Positions 46,994 through 60,400 of a stretch of DNA of 64,000 nt are shown piece by piece. The first letter of the stretch is position 1, and every line of letters starts with the position of its first letter. Source of the stretch: Miscanthus floridulus. Lineage: Eukaryota; Streptophyta; Magnoliopsida; Poales; Poaceae. The stretch covers positions 102,906,320 through 102,970,319 of the forward strand of contig NC_089584.1 of NCBI RefSeq assembly GCF_019320115.1. The letters are read 5' to 3'. The notes under the pieces were generated by a model that did no database searches, was not told the DNA's origin, and worked only from the letters and a program-made list of their open reading frames with translations. A program made the translations under genes and the position numbers.

Positions 46994-48518
46994 ATGGGAT
47001 CCAGGGTACCGGAGAATGGACCAAGCCGTATTGCACAGCGCATCGCCAAGGTTTGCACTTCGTAGCCGAATATCTTGATCCAATTCATGTGTTGTTTGTT
47101 CCATGTTCTTATTAGCTGCGCAATTATTATCAGTTGAAGGCTTCCAGATCACGTCGCCGAAACCAATTGCTTGACGATTCTTCGGACGACGAGGCGTACG
47201 ACATGGTCACAGCTGCTTGTATTGTGCGCTCATTTTTTCCAGAGAAACGAAGCCATGGTGGTTCGGTCCCTGGCCACGCTATGATTTTTCGCGATAGAGA
47301 AGGAGGCCACCGGAGGATGTATCAAGATTACTTGGCGCCGAATCCGACGTACGGTCATGATTTATTCCGTCGGAGGTTGATGTTTTGGACATTACACTAA
47401 TTCATAGTATTTCTTTTGTTATGTCAATGTGCTGACCTTTTTGTTTTGTATTCTTCAGATTCAGAATGAGCAAGACACTTTTCCGTCGCATCATGGATGC
47501 AGTTGAAGCACATGATAATTACTTTGTGCAGAAAAGAGATGCCTGTGGTGTGCTCGGTCTGAGTTGCTTCCAGAAAGTGACTGCCGCTCTTCGTATGCTC
47601 ACATATGGAGTCTCTGCTGATTCTACAGATGAGTATATCCGTATTGGTGAGAGCACTGCCCTTGAGAGCCTGCGTAAGTTTGTTGCTACAATTGTTGAAA
47701 TATTTGAAGCTGAATACTTGAGACACCCCACTGAGGCTGACGTAGCACGCTTGCTGGCAGTCAATGAGAAAAGAGGTTTCCCAGGCATGTTAGGGTCGAT
47801 CGATTGTATGCATTGGGAATGGAAGAATTGTCCAATGCAATCACAGGGGCAGTACAAGGGTCATGCGAACAGGCCAACTATCATTTTAGAAGCTGTTGCA
47901 TCTCATGACCTTTGGTGTTGGCATGCATTTTATGGGATGCCTGGTTCTCATAATGATATCAACGTTCTTCACCGGTCTCCACTGTTTGACAACCTGACTG
48001 AAGGAAAAGCTCCGGAGGTGAACTATACCATTAATGGCCATGAGTACAAGATGGGGTATTTCCTCGCCGATGGTATTTACCCCCACTGGGCGACTTTAGT
48101 GAAGACCATCTCCAATCCTATGGGGAACAAGGCCAAATATTTTGCAAGAGCACAAGAAGCTGTGAGGAAGGATGTCGAAAGATTTTTTGGTGTATTTCAG
48201 TCTAGGTTTGCCATTATAGCACATCCAGGTCGCATTTGGGACAGAGAGACACTAGCTTTGATCGTGAGGGCTTGTGTTATCGTGCACAATATGATTGTTG
48301 AAGATGAAAGAGTTCTGGACCCTGATGAGCGGTTCCCGGATGCCCCAAATGATAATGTGCAACCTTCCCATGGGACGCCCACTCGCACACTGGCTGAATT
48401 TATTGAAGCCAGTAAAAAGATTAGAGACAAGCCAACACATTTTCAGTTGAAAGAAGACCTCATCGAGCACCTTTGGAATCGTCATCCTGATTTATACCCC
48501 ATGGAACCGGCATCATGA
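46994..48518 (+). CDS. PIF/Harbinger transposase
   Basis: The likely gene has three exons, 46994-47050, 47134-47375 and 47459-48518, with introns GT..AG at 47051-47133 and 47376-47458, giving 452 residues. Joining at 47375/47459 yields the family's FRRRFRMSK signature across the splice, which supports the model. The DDE nuclease domain shows GSIDCMHW (Asp215), GSHNDINVL (Asp266), FLADGIYP (Asp304) and DVERFFGVFQSRF (Glu340); the catalytic acids are among these. The protein would cut and rejoin element ends at TWA targets in the nucleus, usually together with ORF1. The first small exon is the least certain part; translation could start elsewhere upstream. No stop or frameshift is seen. Confidence 0.88.
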
Positions 48519-48830
48519 TTTGTAATCACCATAATATTATTTGCCATAGTGTTTTAATTCAAGTGTAATAAACATTTTTATTAGTGTTTTCAGTGAAGTG
48601 TAACGAACATATTTCATGATGAATTATTAGTATGAATTCTTGCTGTGGAGTGTACTAGTTTGCGCCAAATCTCACATCATCAATGATGAGCAGCAGTACC
48701 AAATAATTAGTATGAATTCTTGCTATGGAGTGTACTAGTTTGCGCCAAATCTCACATCATCAATGATGAGCAGCAGTACCAAATAATTTATAACTGCACA
48801 AGCATCTCGACAGCAGGCACTACGCTAAAT
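48519..48830. other. intergenic region of the PIF element with 80-bp duplication
   Basis: Between the two convergent genes an 80-bp segment is repeated in tandem (48627-48706 and 48707-48786) with one visible mismatch (G or A near 48645/48725). The rest must hold both 3' UTRs. Confidence 0.85.
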
Positions 48831-49948
48831 CTAATTTTCCGCGTGTCGCGCAAGGATCTTCTTCCTCATAATCTGAATCCACTGCAACTGTTGGTCGTCG
48901 AGGGAGCTCGTGTCCGCAAGCATTATGTCTTTCTCCTCCTTCATTAGGGTTGCTTCAGCAAGTTTCTTCTCCGCCTCAATTGAATCCTTGTCTACCTGTG
49001 CTGTAGCCTCTCTCGCCTTTTCTCTTTCCTTGTCCCGTGCCTCCTTCTTCTCCATCATCTTGTTCAACGCTACAATACTAGCGTCGTTGCCTCCCCACTT
49101 AGCTTTTTTTGCCTCCTTCTGACCCGGTGGCCTCTTACGTTCTGCGGAACCTGCGTCTGGAACCTCTAGTCCTTCAGCATTGTTCTTTTCGTCCCCTGTG
49201 CTCGGCGTGGAGTCCTTGGAACTCTTCTGTTTTCTCTTAGGGGCTTGTTTCTGCTTCGTACCTTGTTCAAGCCTCCATGACTTCCACTTGTCTTCATCCT
49301 TGAGCTTGTACCAGCAATGCATAAAAGCAAACGACTTATGCTCATCGTCGTCTGCCGTGTAGGTCTCCAAAGCATCATTAATCTGCACAATTGAAAATAA
49401 GAAAAATGTTTGAATGTGTGAACTTAACCAAATATTTAACAAGTACAAAATAACCAACTCTGAAAGCGTACCATGTCTTGGATAGTCTTTCCACTAGCAT
49501 TCCTACGAAGAATCTTGTCATAGGCTGAACAGAACTTGTTCACTTCCTTCTGAATAGTCCCCCACCTATGCATAATTGAATTTTCTGTCCTAGCAGCTTC
49601 AGTTTTTTTATGTTCATCAAAGTATGCACGAACTCGACCCCAGAATGTTGCTTGCCTTTGATTTGCCCCATGAATAGGATCCTTGCTTACCTTACACCAA
49701 GCTACGCATATTATTTTGTCTTCCTCTTGATCAAATTTTTTAGACCTATGTGACAGATTTTTCCGAGCACTACGGGTAGCACCTACTTCGGTTGGATCCA
49801 CTAGGGAAACATCTTCTTGAGATTCATGAGGCATAGCATTACTACTTGCCTGGCTTTGTGGAGTTAGTGTAAAGGGCAATTCGTTTAAGCCAGGAATATG
49901 TTCAGAATCAGCTGCGAGTATGCCTGTATAGAGTTCAAGGTCATCCAT
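48831..49948 (-). CDS. PIF/Harbinger ORF1, Myb/SANT-like with NAM-associated C-terminal domain
   Basis: Two exons (49948-49472 and 49382-48831) with a GT..AG intron of 89 bp at 49383-49471 give 341 residues without stops. The N-terminal part carries a trihelix/Myb-like domain (about residues 70-155: EEDKIICVAWCKVSKDPIHG, then QATFWGRVRAYFDEHKK, then IMHRWGTIQKEVNKFC). The C-terminal half has a KWKSW motif, a basic stretch (KQKQAPKRKQKSSK) and a long charged helix (MMEKKEARDKEREKAREATA) as in NAM-associated C-terminal domains. In PIF/Harbinger elements this protein is required with the transposase and helps DNA binding or nuclear import. Host databases often annotate such sequences as glutathione S-transferase T3-like; this is a transposon gene. 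Confidence 0.88.
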
Positions 49949-50736
49949 TTGAACGAATCTACAAAATAGGATAAAATAAATGGAGTCGTCAAGACATATC
50001 AGACAATGAATATACTACATAAATCTTTTTTGGCTAAGCTACTGGAATCAATCAAAGTTCAGTTGGCTAATAGTGAAACTACATGAGTTTCTGAACACAG
50101 ATTGAACAGAACAAGAGCCCGAGCTATGCCTATGTTGTGCAGTGCTGTGCCTTTTTTTGTTTCTGAACGCCAAATCATCGTATATTGATCAGTTGCCCTA
50201 GGAACATGGCTGCCATGATCCAACCCCCAAGCCGCCAAGAGCAGTACCCAACAACTGCAATACCCAATCTCATGATCCAATCCCCAAGCCGCGCCAACAG
50301 CATCCCAACCCCCAAGCCGCCAACAGGAAAACCCTAGATATTGCGTTGAGATGAAGTAGGCGTACCTGACCGGCTGCTTCGTCCTATCGAAGAACCTGGC
50401 GAAGGAGGACGCGATCGTATCGAGCGCGCGAACCTGGCGAAGGAGTACGCGATCCTTGGCGTCGCGAGCTGCTGTTGAAATCGCGATATCTGGTGGCGGC
50501 GCGAAGGGAGCCGCGCGAAGGGAAAGAAAAAAGCCCGCGAGGAGGAACCGAGAAGCCCGGGATGTCTATTTGCATAGCCGGACTACTTTGGCATATATGC
50601 CAAGTTTCCCCCTCCAAATGCATAGCTATGTAAAATGCAAAGTCCAAATGCATAACGATTGGAGGGGTTTTTTTTGGAGTTTTATGCATTTTGGTAAATG
50701 CCAAGCCCAAATGCATAATGATTGGAGATGCTCTAA

Positions 50737-51409
50737 GATTGATGATCGATCGATTGATAAAAACATGAGATAAGCAGAGCAAACATAATATTTTCAATTT
50801 AGCACCATCACATCAGAACTTGATTCAGATCCATTTATAGCCATGGGCAATGGACCAGTCAAACACTGTAACTAAAGTTGAGATCAATGTACCAAAAGAG
50901 AGATGCAGAGAAGACTGTTATGGCCGAATCTGTTTTTGGAGCTTTCTTTTGGCAAAGGCCATCGACAATGTCGCACTAGTAAAAAGAAGAGTACCCTAAA
51001 AAGAACAATACTCGCACTCGTGATGAACAAGGGTCGAACAGAACACAACATTCTCGAAATGAAAGATACAAGTGCCGCACAGATTATATTATCTTATACC
51101 AGGAACACTGTACCTTCATATCCTACTTCATCTGTTTAAAACATTTCTTCCTTCTCTATTCTCTCATCATGTAATTAAAAAACATTACTGCCATCAGGAT
51201 TCACGATCGCAGCTTGCAGTGACAGGCTGGGAAAGATGGGGTTACATATTACAGAAGTTTGAAGACAGGCGGTGTGCTGATGTTATTTAGTTAACCCTAG
51301 GACATATCCCAAGTACAGCACAAACTGTTAAATTATACAACACAGGAGCAATACGGGCCACCGGATTCCAGAACCTATCCATGTACAGGACGAGAGTCTC
51401 CAATAGATT
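50737..51409. other. interval between the transposon and the SMH gene end
   Basis: Before the transposon arrived this stretch was directly upstream of NMT and may contain its original promoter. It also includes the SMH 3' UTR (immediately below 51410). No gene is visible; ORFs at 50903-51290 lack recognisable content. Confidence 0.5.
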
Positions 51410-54400
51410 TCAAAAATCCCTTTGTGCCACTGGAACCAATGTGGTTATCTCTCCCCTTGAACCTGAACCATCAGCACGAAGTTAGACGATACAAGAAAAA
51501 CAATAGGAGAGTGAAAGGTGATATATGGTGGATAATGAAGAAGATGAAGTACATCGGTCATAGATCTCTACTGCAATTGTGAGGAGAGACTCGGTATCCT
51601 CAGCCATCTTGAGGATCCTTTCTGCCTCCATCATCTGATCATGTGCATCATGTGCTTTTGCCTCCGCGTCAGCCACCTTGACAGCGGCTGCCATCGCTGC
51701 CTCTAGTGCAGGGCTGGAGGCAGTAAACAATCCTATGGTCTTTGACACCTTCGATGGCTTCGATGGATCCTTCTGTTTTGGAGCTGAAGCTTTTATTGGA
51801 GCTGGAGTCCTTGTTGCAAAGGAATCTGGGAGCCTATAAGACTTATCTATCTGTATTTAGATAAAAGGATGTAATTAGATTGGTACTAGTTGTATCTACA
51901 GCTCAAACATTTCTGGCTTGAAATTTAATATTCTGCAAGGTGAAGCGTGCCCACTTAGTCCCCGAGCCTAACAGTAGGTGACGTGGTCACGTGGTGCTAG
52001 GGTCAGAAACAACAGTAACCAGAAAAAAAGTCCCCAGTATGGTGAGAAACCGAATCATAATGATGGCGTAGTCCCCGAGCCACAAGTGAAAATCTCGGAT
52101 AAATCAAGAAGTGTCGATTACTCAAATCGTGGAGAAAAAACTGGACTAATAACTGTACAGTAGAGGGTTGTTGATATGGTTCCCCCTAGCTCCCCCCTGG
52201 AGGGGTTGTCTATCATCACGATGTTGGTTGGCGAAACGGCTTCTGCTGGGACGGCGATTGAATCTTGACGTGGCGGATCAGCGATTCGAGCTTGTCGGGT
52301 AGGAAGGTCCCTAATCCTAGCGGATCTCGTTAACCTGTCAGTACGCAGCTTTAAGCATTGCGGCGACCTTGACGACTTCTGGCGGCCACGGCCAAGTTGG
52401 CACTTGGGGTCTTGTAGACATCATGGCCGTCGACACGGACGAATTCGTCGTCGAGGTTGCGGCGGAGTAGGCGTGGCCTCCCTTGCGAGTCGTGTTGTTC
52501 TTCGTTGCGAACAACCTCGGCTAACACAATGGCGGCCTCCTTCGCTCGGCGCTACGCACGGTTGGCGTTTCTTTTGACGCGAGTTGTGTGGTCATCATCG
52601 TTTTCTCCATCCCGTGGAGGGCTGTCGATGCTGACATTAAAAATCCCGCCTCCTCGGAAGGGTGGAAAAGGAGTTTGGACGGCAGCGGTTTCGGCGACAA
52701 TCCTCCGTAGAGCCCTAGGACTCAGAGTCTGGATTTTCCTCCAGGATGGTGTGGAGGGATTCTTCGGGACGTTGACCGATCTGCAGCATATTGACAGTCG
52801 GCGAGAGCTGGTCGGCGATCGAGTCGGCGAGAGGGTAGATGTCTCCAATCTGGTCGGCGAATTTGTCCCTTAGGGCATCCTAATGGATGGTGGCCGTATC
52901 CCCTGGAGTTTCCCGTTTGGCTTCCGATAGATCGGAACCGAAAGGTGGTCGGCGCTGAACTAGAGTGGTCAGAGCCGATTCCGCGAGGGAGAGGCAGTCA
53001 ACGAGCTTCTGGCCGACCTGATCGATGGATGCGATCAGATCGTCGTTGCCGACCTGCTTCCTCGAGTAGCGGGGCAGCAGGAGGTGAGTTGTTGGTGAAG
53101 ACGACCGCAGAGGCGGTTCTGAGATCGGATCTATCGTTGCAGGTGTTGATGTGGTTGGCGTAAAATTGATCTGCACCGGCTTGATGATCTCTCCGTCTCC
53201 ATCAGCATTGATGACCCAGGAGATCGATCCGACCGTAAAGATCTGGCTGGGCTTTGGAGAGGACGAAGAGCGTGAAAAATGTACCATCTTGTTCGTTATG
53301 GAAACAGCACGCACACCCCTACCTGGCGCGCCAACTGTCAACAGAATAACGTCGGTAGTCCTCTGAGGGGTATCCCACGAAGGTAGATTGATCGGCAAAG
53401 GCGTGCGTAATCAAGAACAATAAGGCAATAGAGATACAAGAGTTAGACAGGTTCAGGTCGTCTGCACAACGTAATACCCTACTCCTGTGGTCTGTTGGTT
53501 TATATTGGCTATCATATGATATTGCGTGCGTTTTGAGGGGGTCCCCTACCCGTCTTATATAGCCGGGGGGTTAGATCTAGGAGATAATCGGTAAGTAATA
53601 ACATATTACAAGAATCACGGGATCGAGCATATCCTAACAGATCTCGTAACATCTTCAGGATATCGCCCTTGATGTCTTGCGGTACATGCCGAGCAGTACC
53701 GTGCACCGTAAGTCTTCGTCTTGTGGGCTGGACCACCCCTGGCGGTGCAGCCCATGTAGTCTACCGTGAGTATCCGAGGTCGTACCCCCCACAGCCAAGG
53801 TCAGCAAAACCCAGTGGATATATATAATTATAAAAGCAAGTTCGTTGATATGACCACAAGCTATGAAAATAAACAGACTGATTAATTGCATGACGAAACA
53901 GAAACCTGGCATGTGACTATAGTTGTTGGGAAGGTTAAAACAATGAGCTTTCTCATATTGTCACATGCAAATGACTAATCTACATATAACATATGCAACT
54001 ACAGCACTCTCTTAAAAGAAACATCAAGCAAAGGCTCCACAAGCATGAAACTAATCCTAAACTGCCGATATATTCTGTTTAATGATACCAGCCTGCATAC
54101 ATGATAGTGACATTCAAACCCTCTTCTGTTACCATTCGTATGCTGTGTGAGGCTATGAGATAAAATTGATAGTGACATTGCAAGGCACATACCATCCACT
54201 ATGGATTCCAGAATATTTCATGTGCTCCATAGAAATATACTTTGAATCCAAATTCCAAAGTAAATATATATTAAAAATAAGTTCCTAAGTATTCAATCTT
54301 AACTGAAACTCTTTTTTGAAGGCAATTTCAAAATACCAAATAATAAATGAACTTAGTTTGATGACAATTCCCAAACAAAATTCATTGTAAATTGAGATCG

Positions 54401-57400
54401 AGAGTGCCAATTTTCACAAGCACTCTAAATAACCTGAGCTCCTAATTTCACAAATCATGCGCAACTGTTCACTGTCAAATCTTAAAATGCAATTTCTTAA
54501 AATCAAAATCTTTACTTCAAAGTTCGGTCAATGAAGTTTCCCTATTCTTCAGTTGTCTTCTCACTAATATCGTCCCTAGCTGACATGCAGTGCAGACCTT
54601 GCCAACCAAGCAAGGAGACCAATGGAACACAGAGGGTTCGATTGGATTAGTTCAGAACATGTAGAATTTCAGCCAGATCCATGGGCTAAACTACAGATTG
54701 CATATCCAAACGGATTGTAAAGGGGAAAACATATGCCTCGCTGAGATGAAAAGAAAATAGGAAAAAGTAACTGTAGTCTAATTTAAGAGAAGATTCACCT
54801 TTACAATTTTGTTTGAGTCTGCAAGTCGCCGTAACTTTGCGGTTAGAAATCTTCTAAAGGTGGGTTGCACCGCGTGCCTTTCCTGCATATGGTACCAATG
54901 ATAGCATAAGCAACTTATCATCGTTCTAGGAATATATTAAGCAAGATCTAAATACACAAGTGTGGAAAGGAAATAACAGAGTGATAGTCATGCATCATAA
55001 GGAAACCCAACCAAATACATCAAACACCCTCACCATATGTACTGTGTAAGTACAGAATCCAAAGTGCAAAACAGATCCTGTAGAAACACACAATTCGAAA
55101 AGGCTTCCTTAAGCTCATATAAAGAAAAAAACACATGCATGTCATTTATCGAATGATTCAGCAGAATTGAGCACGCATTTCACAGAACTGAAGATCAAGA
55201 TGGCCACAAAATTCTTATGAAACATTCATGATTCATGTGCGAAAAAATGTTTGTTTTTCATCATTCAAGTTAGCTATTAAAACCAACAAAATTCTCGAAA
55301 CAGAAGCTCCAAATGTGAAATAATAGTTTCCCTATGGACAGATCATGCAATAGAATATTCCTGTGAGCTATGATTCTTAATACGTCACAACAGTCAAATG
55401 TAAGTATATAGTTAAAAGCAACCAAAACTTGAATGAGCTCCAAAGCTTGACGTTAAATAACTGCAGCAAAACAGTGAAATCAAATGAGAATAATAAGTGC
55501 AGATACCCAACCTCTATGAAGTGGAAGATTGCAGCAATATCTGAACCATTCGGCTCATTCAATTCCGAAAGAGCTTCCATGATCATGGCACCATACCTAG
55601 CAAACAAATTTGATGTTGTCACCAGATTCCAAAGATTAATGAGGACAATAGCAGCAGCAGCAGCAGCAGCAACAACAAAGCCTTTAAGTCCCAAACAAGT
55701 TGGGGTAGGCTAGAGTTGAAACCCAGCAGAAGCAATCAAGGTTCAGGCACGTGAATAGCTATCTTCCAAGCACTCCTATCTAAGGCTAAGTCTTTGAGTA
55801 TATTCCATCCTTTCAAGTCTCCTTTTATTGCCTCTACCCAAGTCAACTTCGGTCTTCCTCTGTCTCTCTTCACGTTACTATCCTGGCTTAGGATTCCACT
55901 ACGCACCGGTGCCTCTGGAGGTCTCCGTTGGACACGTCCAAACCATTTCAACCGGTGTTGGACAAGCTTTTCTTCAATTGGTGCTACCCCTAATCTATCA
56001 CGTATATCATCGTTCCGAACTCGATCCCTTCTTGTATGACCGCAAATCCAACGCAACGTACGTATTTCCGCGACACTTATCTGTTGAACATGTCGTCTTT
56101 TCGTAGGCCAACATTCTGCACCATACAACATAGCAGGTCTAATCGCCGTCCTATAAAACTTGCCTTTTAGCTTCTGTGGTACCCTTTTGTCACATAAGAC
56201 ACCAGATGCTTGCCGCCACTTCATCCACCCTGCTTTGATTCTATGGCTAACATCTTCATCAATATCACCGTCTCTCTGTAGCATTGATCCTAAATATCGA
56301 AAGGTATCCTTCATAGGCACTGCTTGACCTTCCAAACTAATATCTTCCTCCTCCCGAATAGTAGTGCCGAAGTCACATCTCATATACTCAGTTTTAGTTC
56401 TACTGAGTAGAAAACCTTTGGACTTCAAAGTCTCCCGCCATAACTCTAGTTTCTAATTCACTCCTGTTCGGCTTTCATCAACTAGCACTAAATCATCCGC
56501 GAAAAGCATACACCAAGGGATGTCCCCTTGTATGTCCCTTGTGACCTCATCCATCACTAAGGCAAACAAATAAGGGCTCAAAGCTGACACTTGATGTAGT
56601 CCTATCCTAATCGAAAAGTCATCTGTGTCTCCATCACTTGTTCGAACTCTAGTCACAACATTGTTGTACATATCCTTAATGAGCCCGACGTACTTCGTTG
56701 GGACTTTATGTTTGTCCAAAGCCCACCACATAACATTCCTTGGTATTTTATCATAAGCCTTCTCCAAGTCAATAAAAACCATGTGTAGATCCTTCTTCTC
56801 CCTATACCGCTCCATAACTTGTCTTATTAAGAAAATGGCTTCCATGGTTGACCTTCCGGGCATGAAACCAAATTGGTTCATAGAGACCCGCGTTATTGCT
56901 CTCAAGCGATGCTCGATAACTCTCTCCCATAGCTTCATAGTATGACTCATCAACTTAATTCCCCGGTAATTAGTACAACTTTGAATATCCCCTTTATTCT
57001 TGTAGATCGGTACCAATATACTTTTCCTCCACTTATCAGGCATCTTGTTCGATCGAAAAATATGGTTGAACAACTTGGTTAGCCATACTATAGCTATGTC
57101 CCCGAGGCATCTCCACACCTCGATTGGGATACCATCCGGCCCCATCGCCTTACCTCCTTTCATCCTTTTCAACGCCTCTCTGACCTCAGATTCTTGGATT
57201 CTCCGCACAAAGCACCTATTGGTGTCATCCAACTGAAAGGTTGTGTCCGTATTCTCACCATTGAACAATTTGTCAAAATACTCTTGCCATCGATGTCGGA
57301 TCTCATCCTCCTTCACCAAGAGATGCTCCCTTGCATCCTTAATGCACTTAACTTGGTTAAAGTCCCTTGTCTTTCTCTCACGAACCCTAGCCATCCTATA

Positions 57401-60400
57401 AATGTCCTTCTCTCCTTCCTTCGTACTCAAACGTTGGTAAAGATCCTCGTACGCTCTACCCTTTGCCACACTTACAGCTCGCTTTGCAGTCTTCTTTGCC
57501 ACCTTGTACTTCTCTAAGTTGTCCACACTCTTGTCATGGTACAAGAGTCTATAGCACTCTTTCTTCTCCTTAATAGCCCTTTGGACTTCCTCGTTCCACC
57601 ACCAAGTATCTTTAGCCTCGCCTCCACTTCCTTTGGTTACTCACTTACTCCACACACCTCTGAGGCCACCTTCTGAATGTTGGTTACCATCTTCTCCCAC
57701 ATGTTGTTTATGTCCTCTTCTTCCTTCCAAGAGCCCTCTTTGATAACCATTTCCCTAAATACCTCTGACATCTCCCCTTTCAGTTTCTACCACTTTGTTC
57801 TTTCAATCTTAGCTTGTTTCTCCCTACGGGCACACACCTAAAAACGAAAGTCTGCCACCAAAAGCTTATGTTGAGAAACAACACACTCCCCTGGTATCAT
57901 CTTGCAACCCAAGCATGCTTGTTTGTCCTTTCTTCTTATGAGGACAAAGTCAATCTAGCTAGAGTGTTGTCCGCTACTGAAGGTCACTAGATGAGATTCT
58001 CTCTTTCTAAAGAAAGTGTTGGCTATCATCAGGTCAAAAGCTACCGCGAAGTCCAAAACTTCCTCCCCCTCCTGATTCCTACTACCATACCCAAAACCTC
58101 CATGAACTGCCTCGAAACCTGTGCTTGTAGTACCTACATGCCCATTAAGATCTCCTCCTATAAAAAGCTTCTCACTACTGGGTACAACTCTAATCAGGGC
58201 ATCTAAGTTGGTTCGACTAGCTTCCTTACCCTTCGCACCCGTCGAATCAGATGTGAAGACCCTTGCTCATTTTTCACTACACCTGGGCGCCGATGTAGCG
58301 CGCCACTAATGAGGACAATAACTTTAAAATAAATGGAATAGATTCCATGCTAAATCCATCAACTCTCACACCATATGGTCAGTTCGAAGGTTTGAATCTT
58401 GAGAATCTTATTTAAGGCATTTCTACACATCAGCTGGCTTATCTACAAATATTCCTGCTAAACCATGTCCACTCTTCAGTTTGCATTTCTGAAGCAGCAA
58501 GTGCTTGCTTCAACCCAGATGCTCTTCAATCCAATGGAAGTTGAAGTGATATATCATTCAAAAACTTATATGGTTATATATCCTCTTAAAGACCAGACCA
58601 AGAATAAAGGAGGCAACTATCTGGAATCAGATGAATAGAGACATCCTTCATTTACTCAAAAGTATAAGCATAGTGTGGGTGTGGCCGTGCAATCACCCTT
58701 GAATCAATGTATTTTTAATCGGAATTTTTGTCTATGTTACGAACAACTATGCATTTAAAATTAGAATTGCTGATTAACTAGACTTCGGTATGAAAATAAA
58801 GAGAGACCAACTTTGGTGGAGTTTTCCCATCCTGTGGCTTTTTCTCAGCATCTGCAGGCAGTGTAGCTTCAGTAACTTTATTTGGCGCTGGGAGAAGCAG
58901 AGCCTGTGAGCTAGACGATGGGGAAGATGCGGGTCCAGTTATCCTTGGAACCCGTACTTTACTTGATCCCAGTCCACTTGCACTGAAACTTAAATTCCTC
59001 CATTTGTCCTGAAAATACCAAATAGAATATCACATATAGAAGACCAAAATGGAAAACCTATAACCATGGTGCAAGCTTCACCGGCACAACTGAATTGACA
59101 CACCTTTCAGATGTTCATCATATGATAGAGCTACTACAACAAACTGTCTTACTTTTCACACATTTTACATTGGATAGTTTGCATGGAGAACAATTACAAT
59201 GTTTATCCATTCCAAGTGAAACCACAAGAGGCATGCCATATTTCTTTAACATAACATGCTACATTTAGTATCAAAACAATGGGATATATTCACAAACCAG
59301 TGGCCAGTGGGATAGTTATTAATCACTTGAGCAAAACATGCAATGCCTTTGCTCCAGTTATGGACTCAGGGAAAGGCAAAAACAAAGGGTGAGAAAAGTT
59401 ATATTTCCAAATCCAACCTAGTGTAAAGATGTTGCTACAAGAAAATAAATGCTGGATTTGATGTGTCTCTCTATGTGATCAGGCTGATGAGACAATTCAG
59501 CACATCCTCGTCTCCTGTGTGTTCTCCAGACAGGTTTGGACAAATGATCCTCCAACGGCTGGGGCTGCTTCCTATTACTGCTAACCTTCTGTCTCTCATT
59601 TCTCCAGTTGGTGGTACAATGCTATAAAAGGAGTTCCCAAGGATTTGAGAAAGGGTTTGAAACTTTCGATTCTTTGATCATTTTGGTTGCCTGGGAAATT
59701 TGGAAACAAAGAAATTCTTGTGTGTTTGAAGAGGCCAGACCAAATGTTCAGGTAGTACAGCAAACGGTGGCAGATGAGTGTGGCCTTTGGTGCTCGGTTG
59801 GAGCCTTGGCTCTTAGCGAGCTCCTCACTAGGTTGTTCATCCCAGTATCCCTGACCTGAGTAGGTGATTATGTTGTTATCGTGTTTGTTAAGAAATAAAT
59901 GGCGTGAATGTAGTGTGGGTCAGGGAGAGGTCTCTGATCTCTCCTTGTACCTTTTTGTTCTTCTTATAAATGACATGAAATGCAGCTCTGCTCCATCGTT
60001 CAAGGAAAAAAGAAAAGAAAAATTTGTAGCGCCACTAATAATGATGTTTCAGGGAGAATAACAAGACCAGCAATATATGGCATTCTTCAGCCCAAGAATG
60101 CTACCAGTTCTGGATCTGGAGAATAACTATAACTCAGCAATCAGAATGCCACAAGGGCGAGTTACCTTAGACCATGTAATCTGCACATGGTAAAATTGAC
60201 ACGGCGATCGATGAACAACATTTTTAACCAAGGAACATGAAAGATAGACAGCTACCATTGAATGTAGCACTCAAATTTATTCTCTACTGCAGTTTGACTT
60301 ATCCCATGTACATTGCCACCATACAAACATATGATTCAGTGAAAAGAATTGAACCGTTCTGGCGAAACTACCTAGAAAATAGCTTCGGAGGAACTATAAC

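Larger units (their letters stand above)
46499..50733 (+). mobile_element. complete PIF/Harbinger DNA transposon
   Basis: The 4235-bp element has 27-bp terminal inverted repeats (46499-46525 and 50707-50733, one mismatch; the sequence starts GAGCATCTCCAATC) and a TAA target duplication at 46496-46498 and 50734-50736. It carries the two genes typical of autonomous PIF/Harbinger elements in convergent orientation: a DDE transposase (+) and a Myb/SANT-like ORF1 (-). ATGCAT-containing words repeat inside both ends (46520-46610 and 50610-50720) and may be transposase binding sites. Both genes read through once simple introns are removed, so the copy may be functional or recently so. Confidence 0.93.

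Noticed and set aside
52457..52873. 138-codon + strand ORF in SMH intron 4
   Set aside because: It is antisense to the retrotransposon leader, with no recognisable content.
57194..57517. + strand ORF over the LINE
   Set aside because: It is antisense to the reverse transcriptase frame and explained by it.
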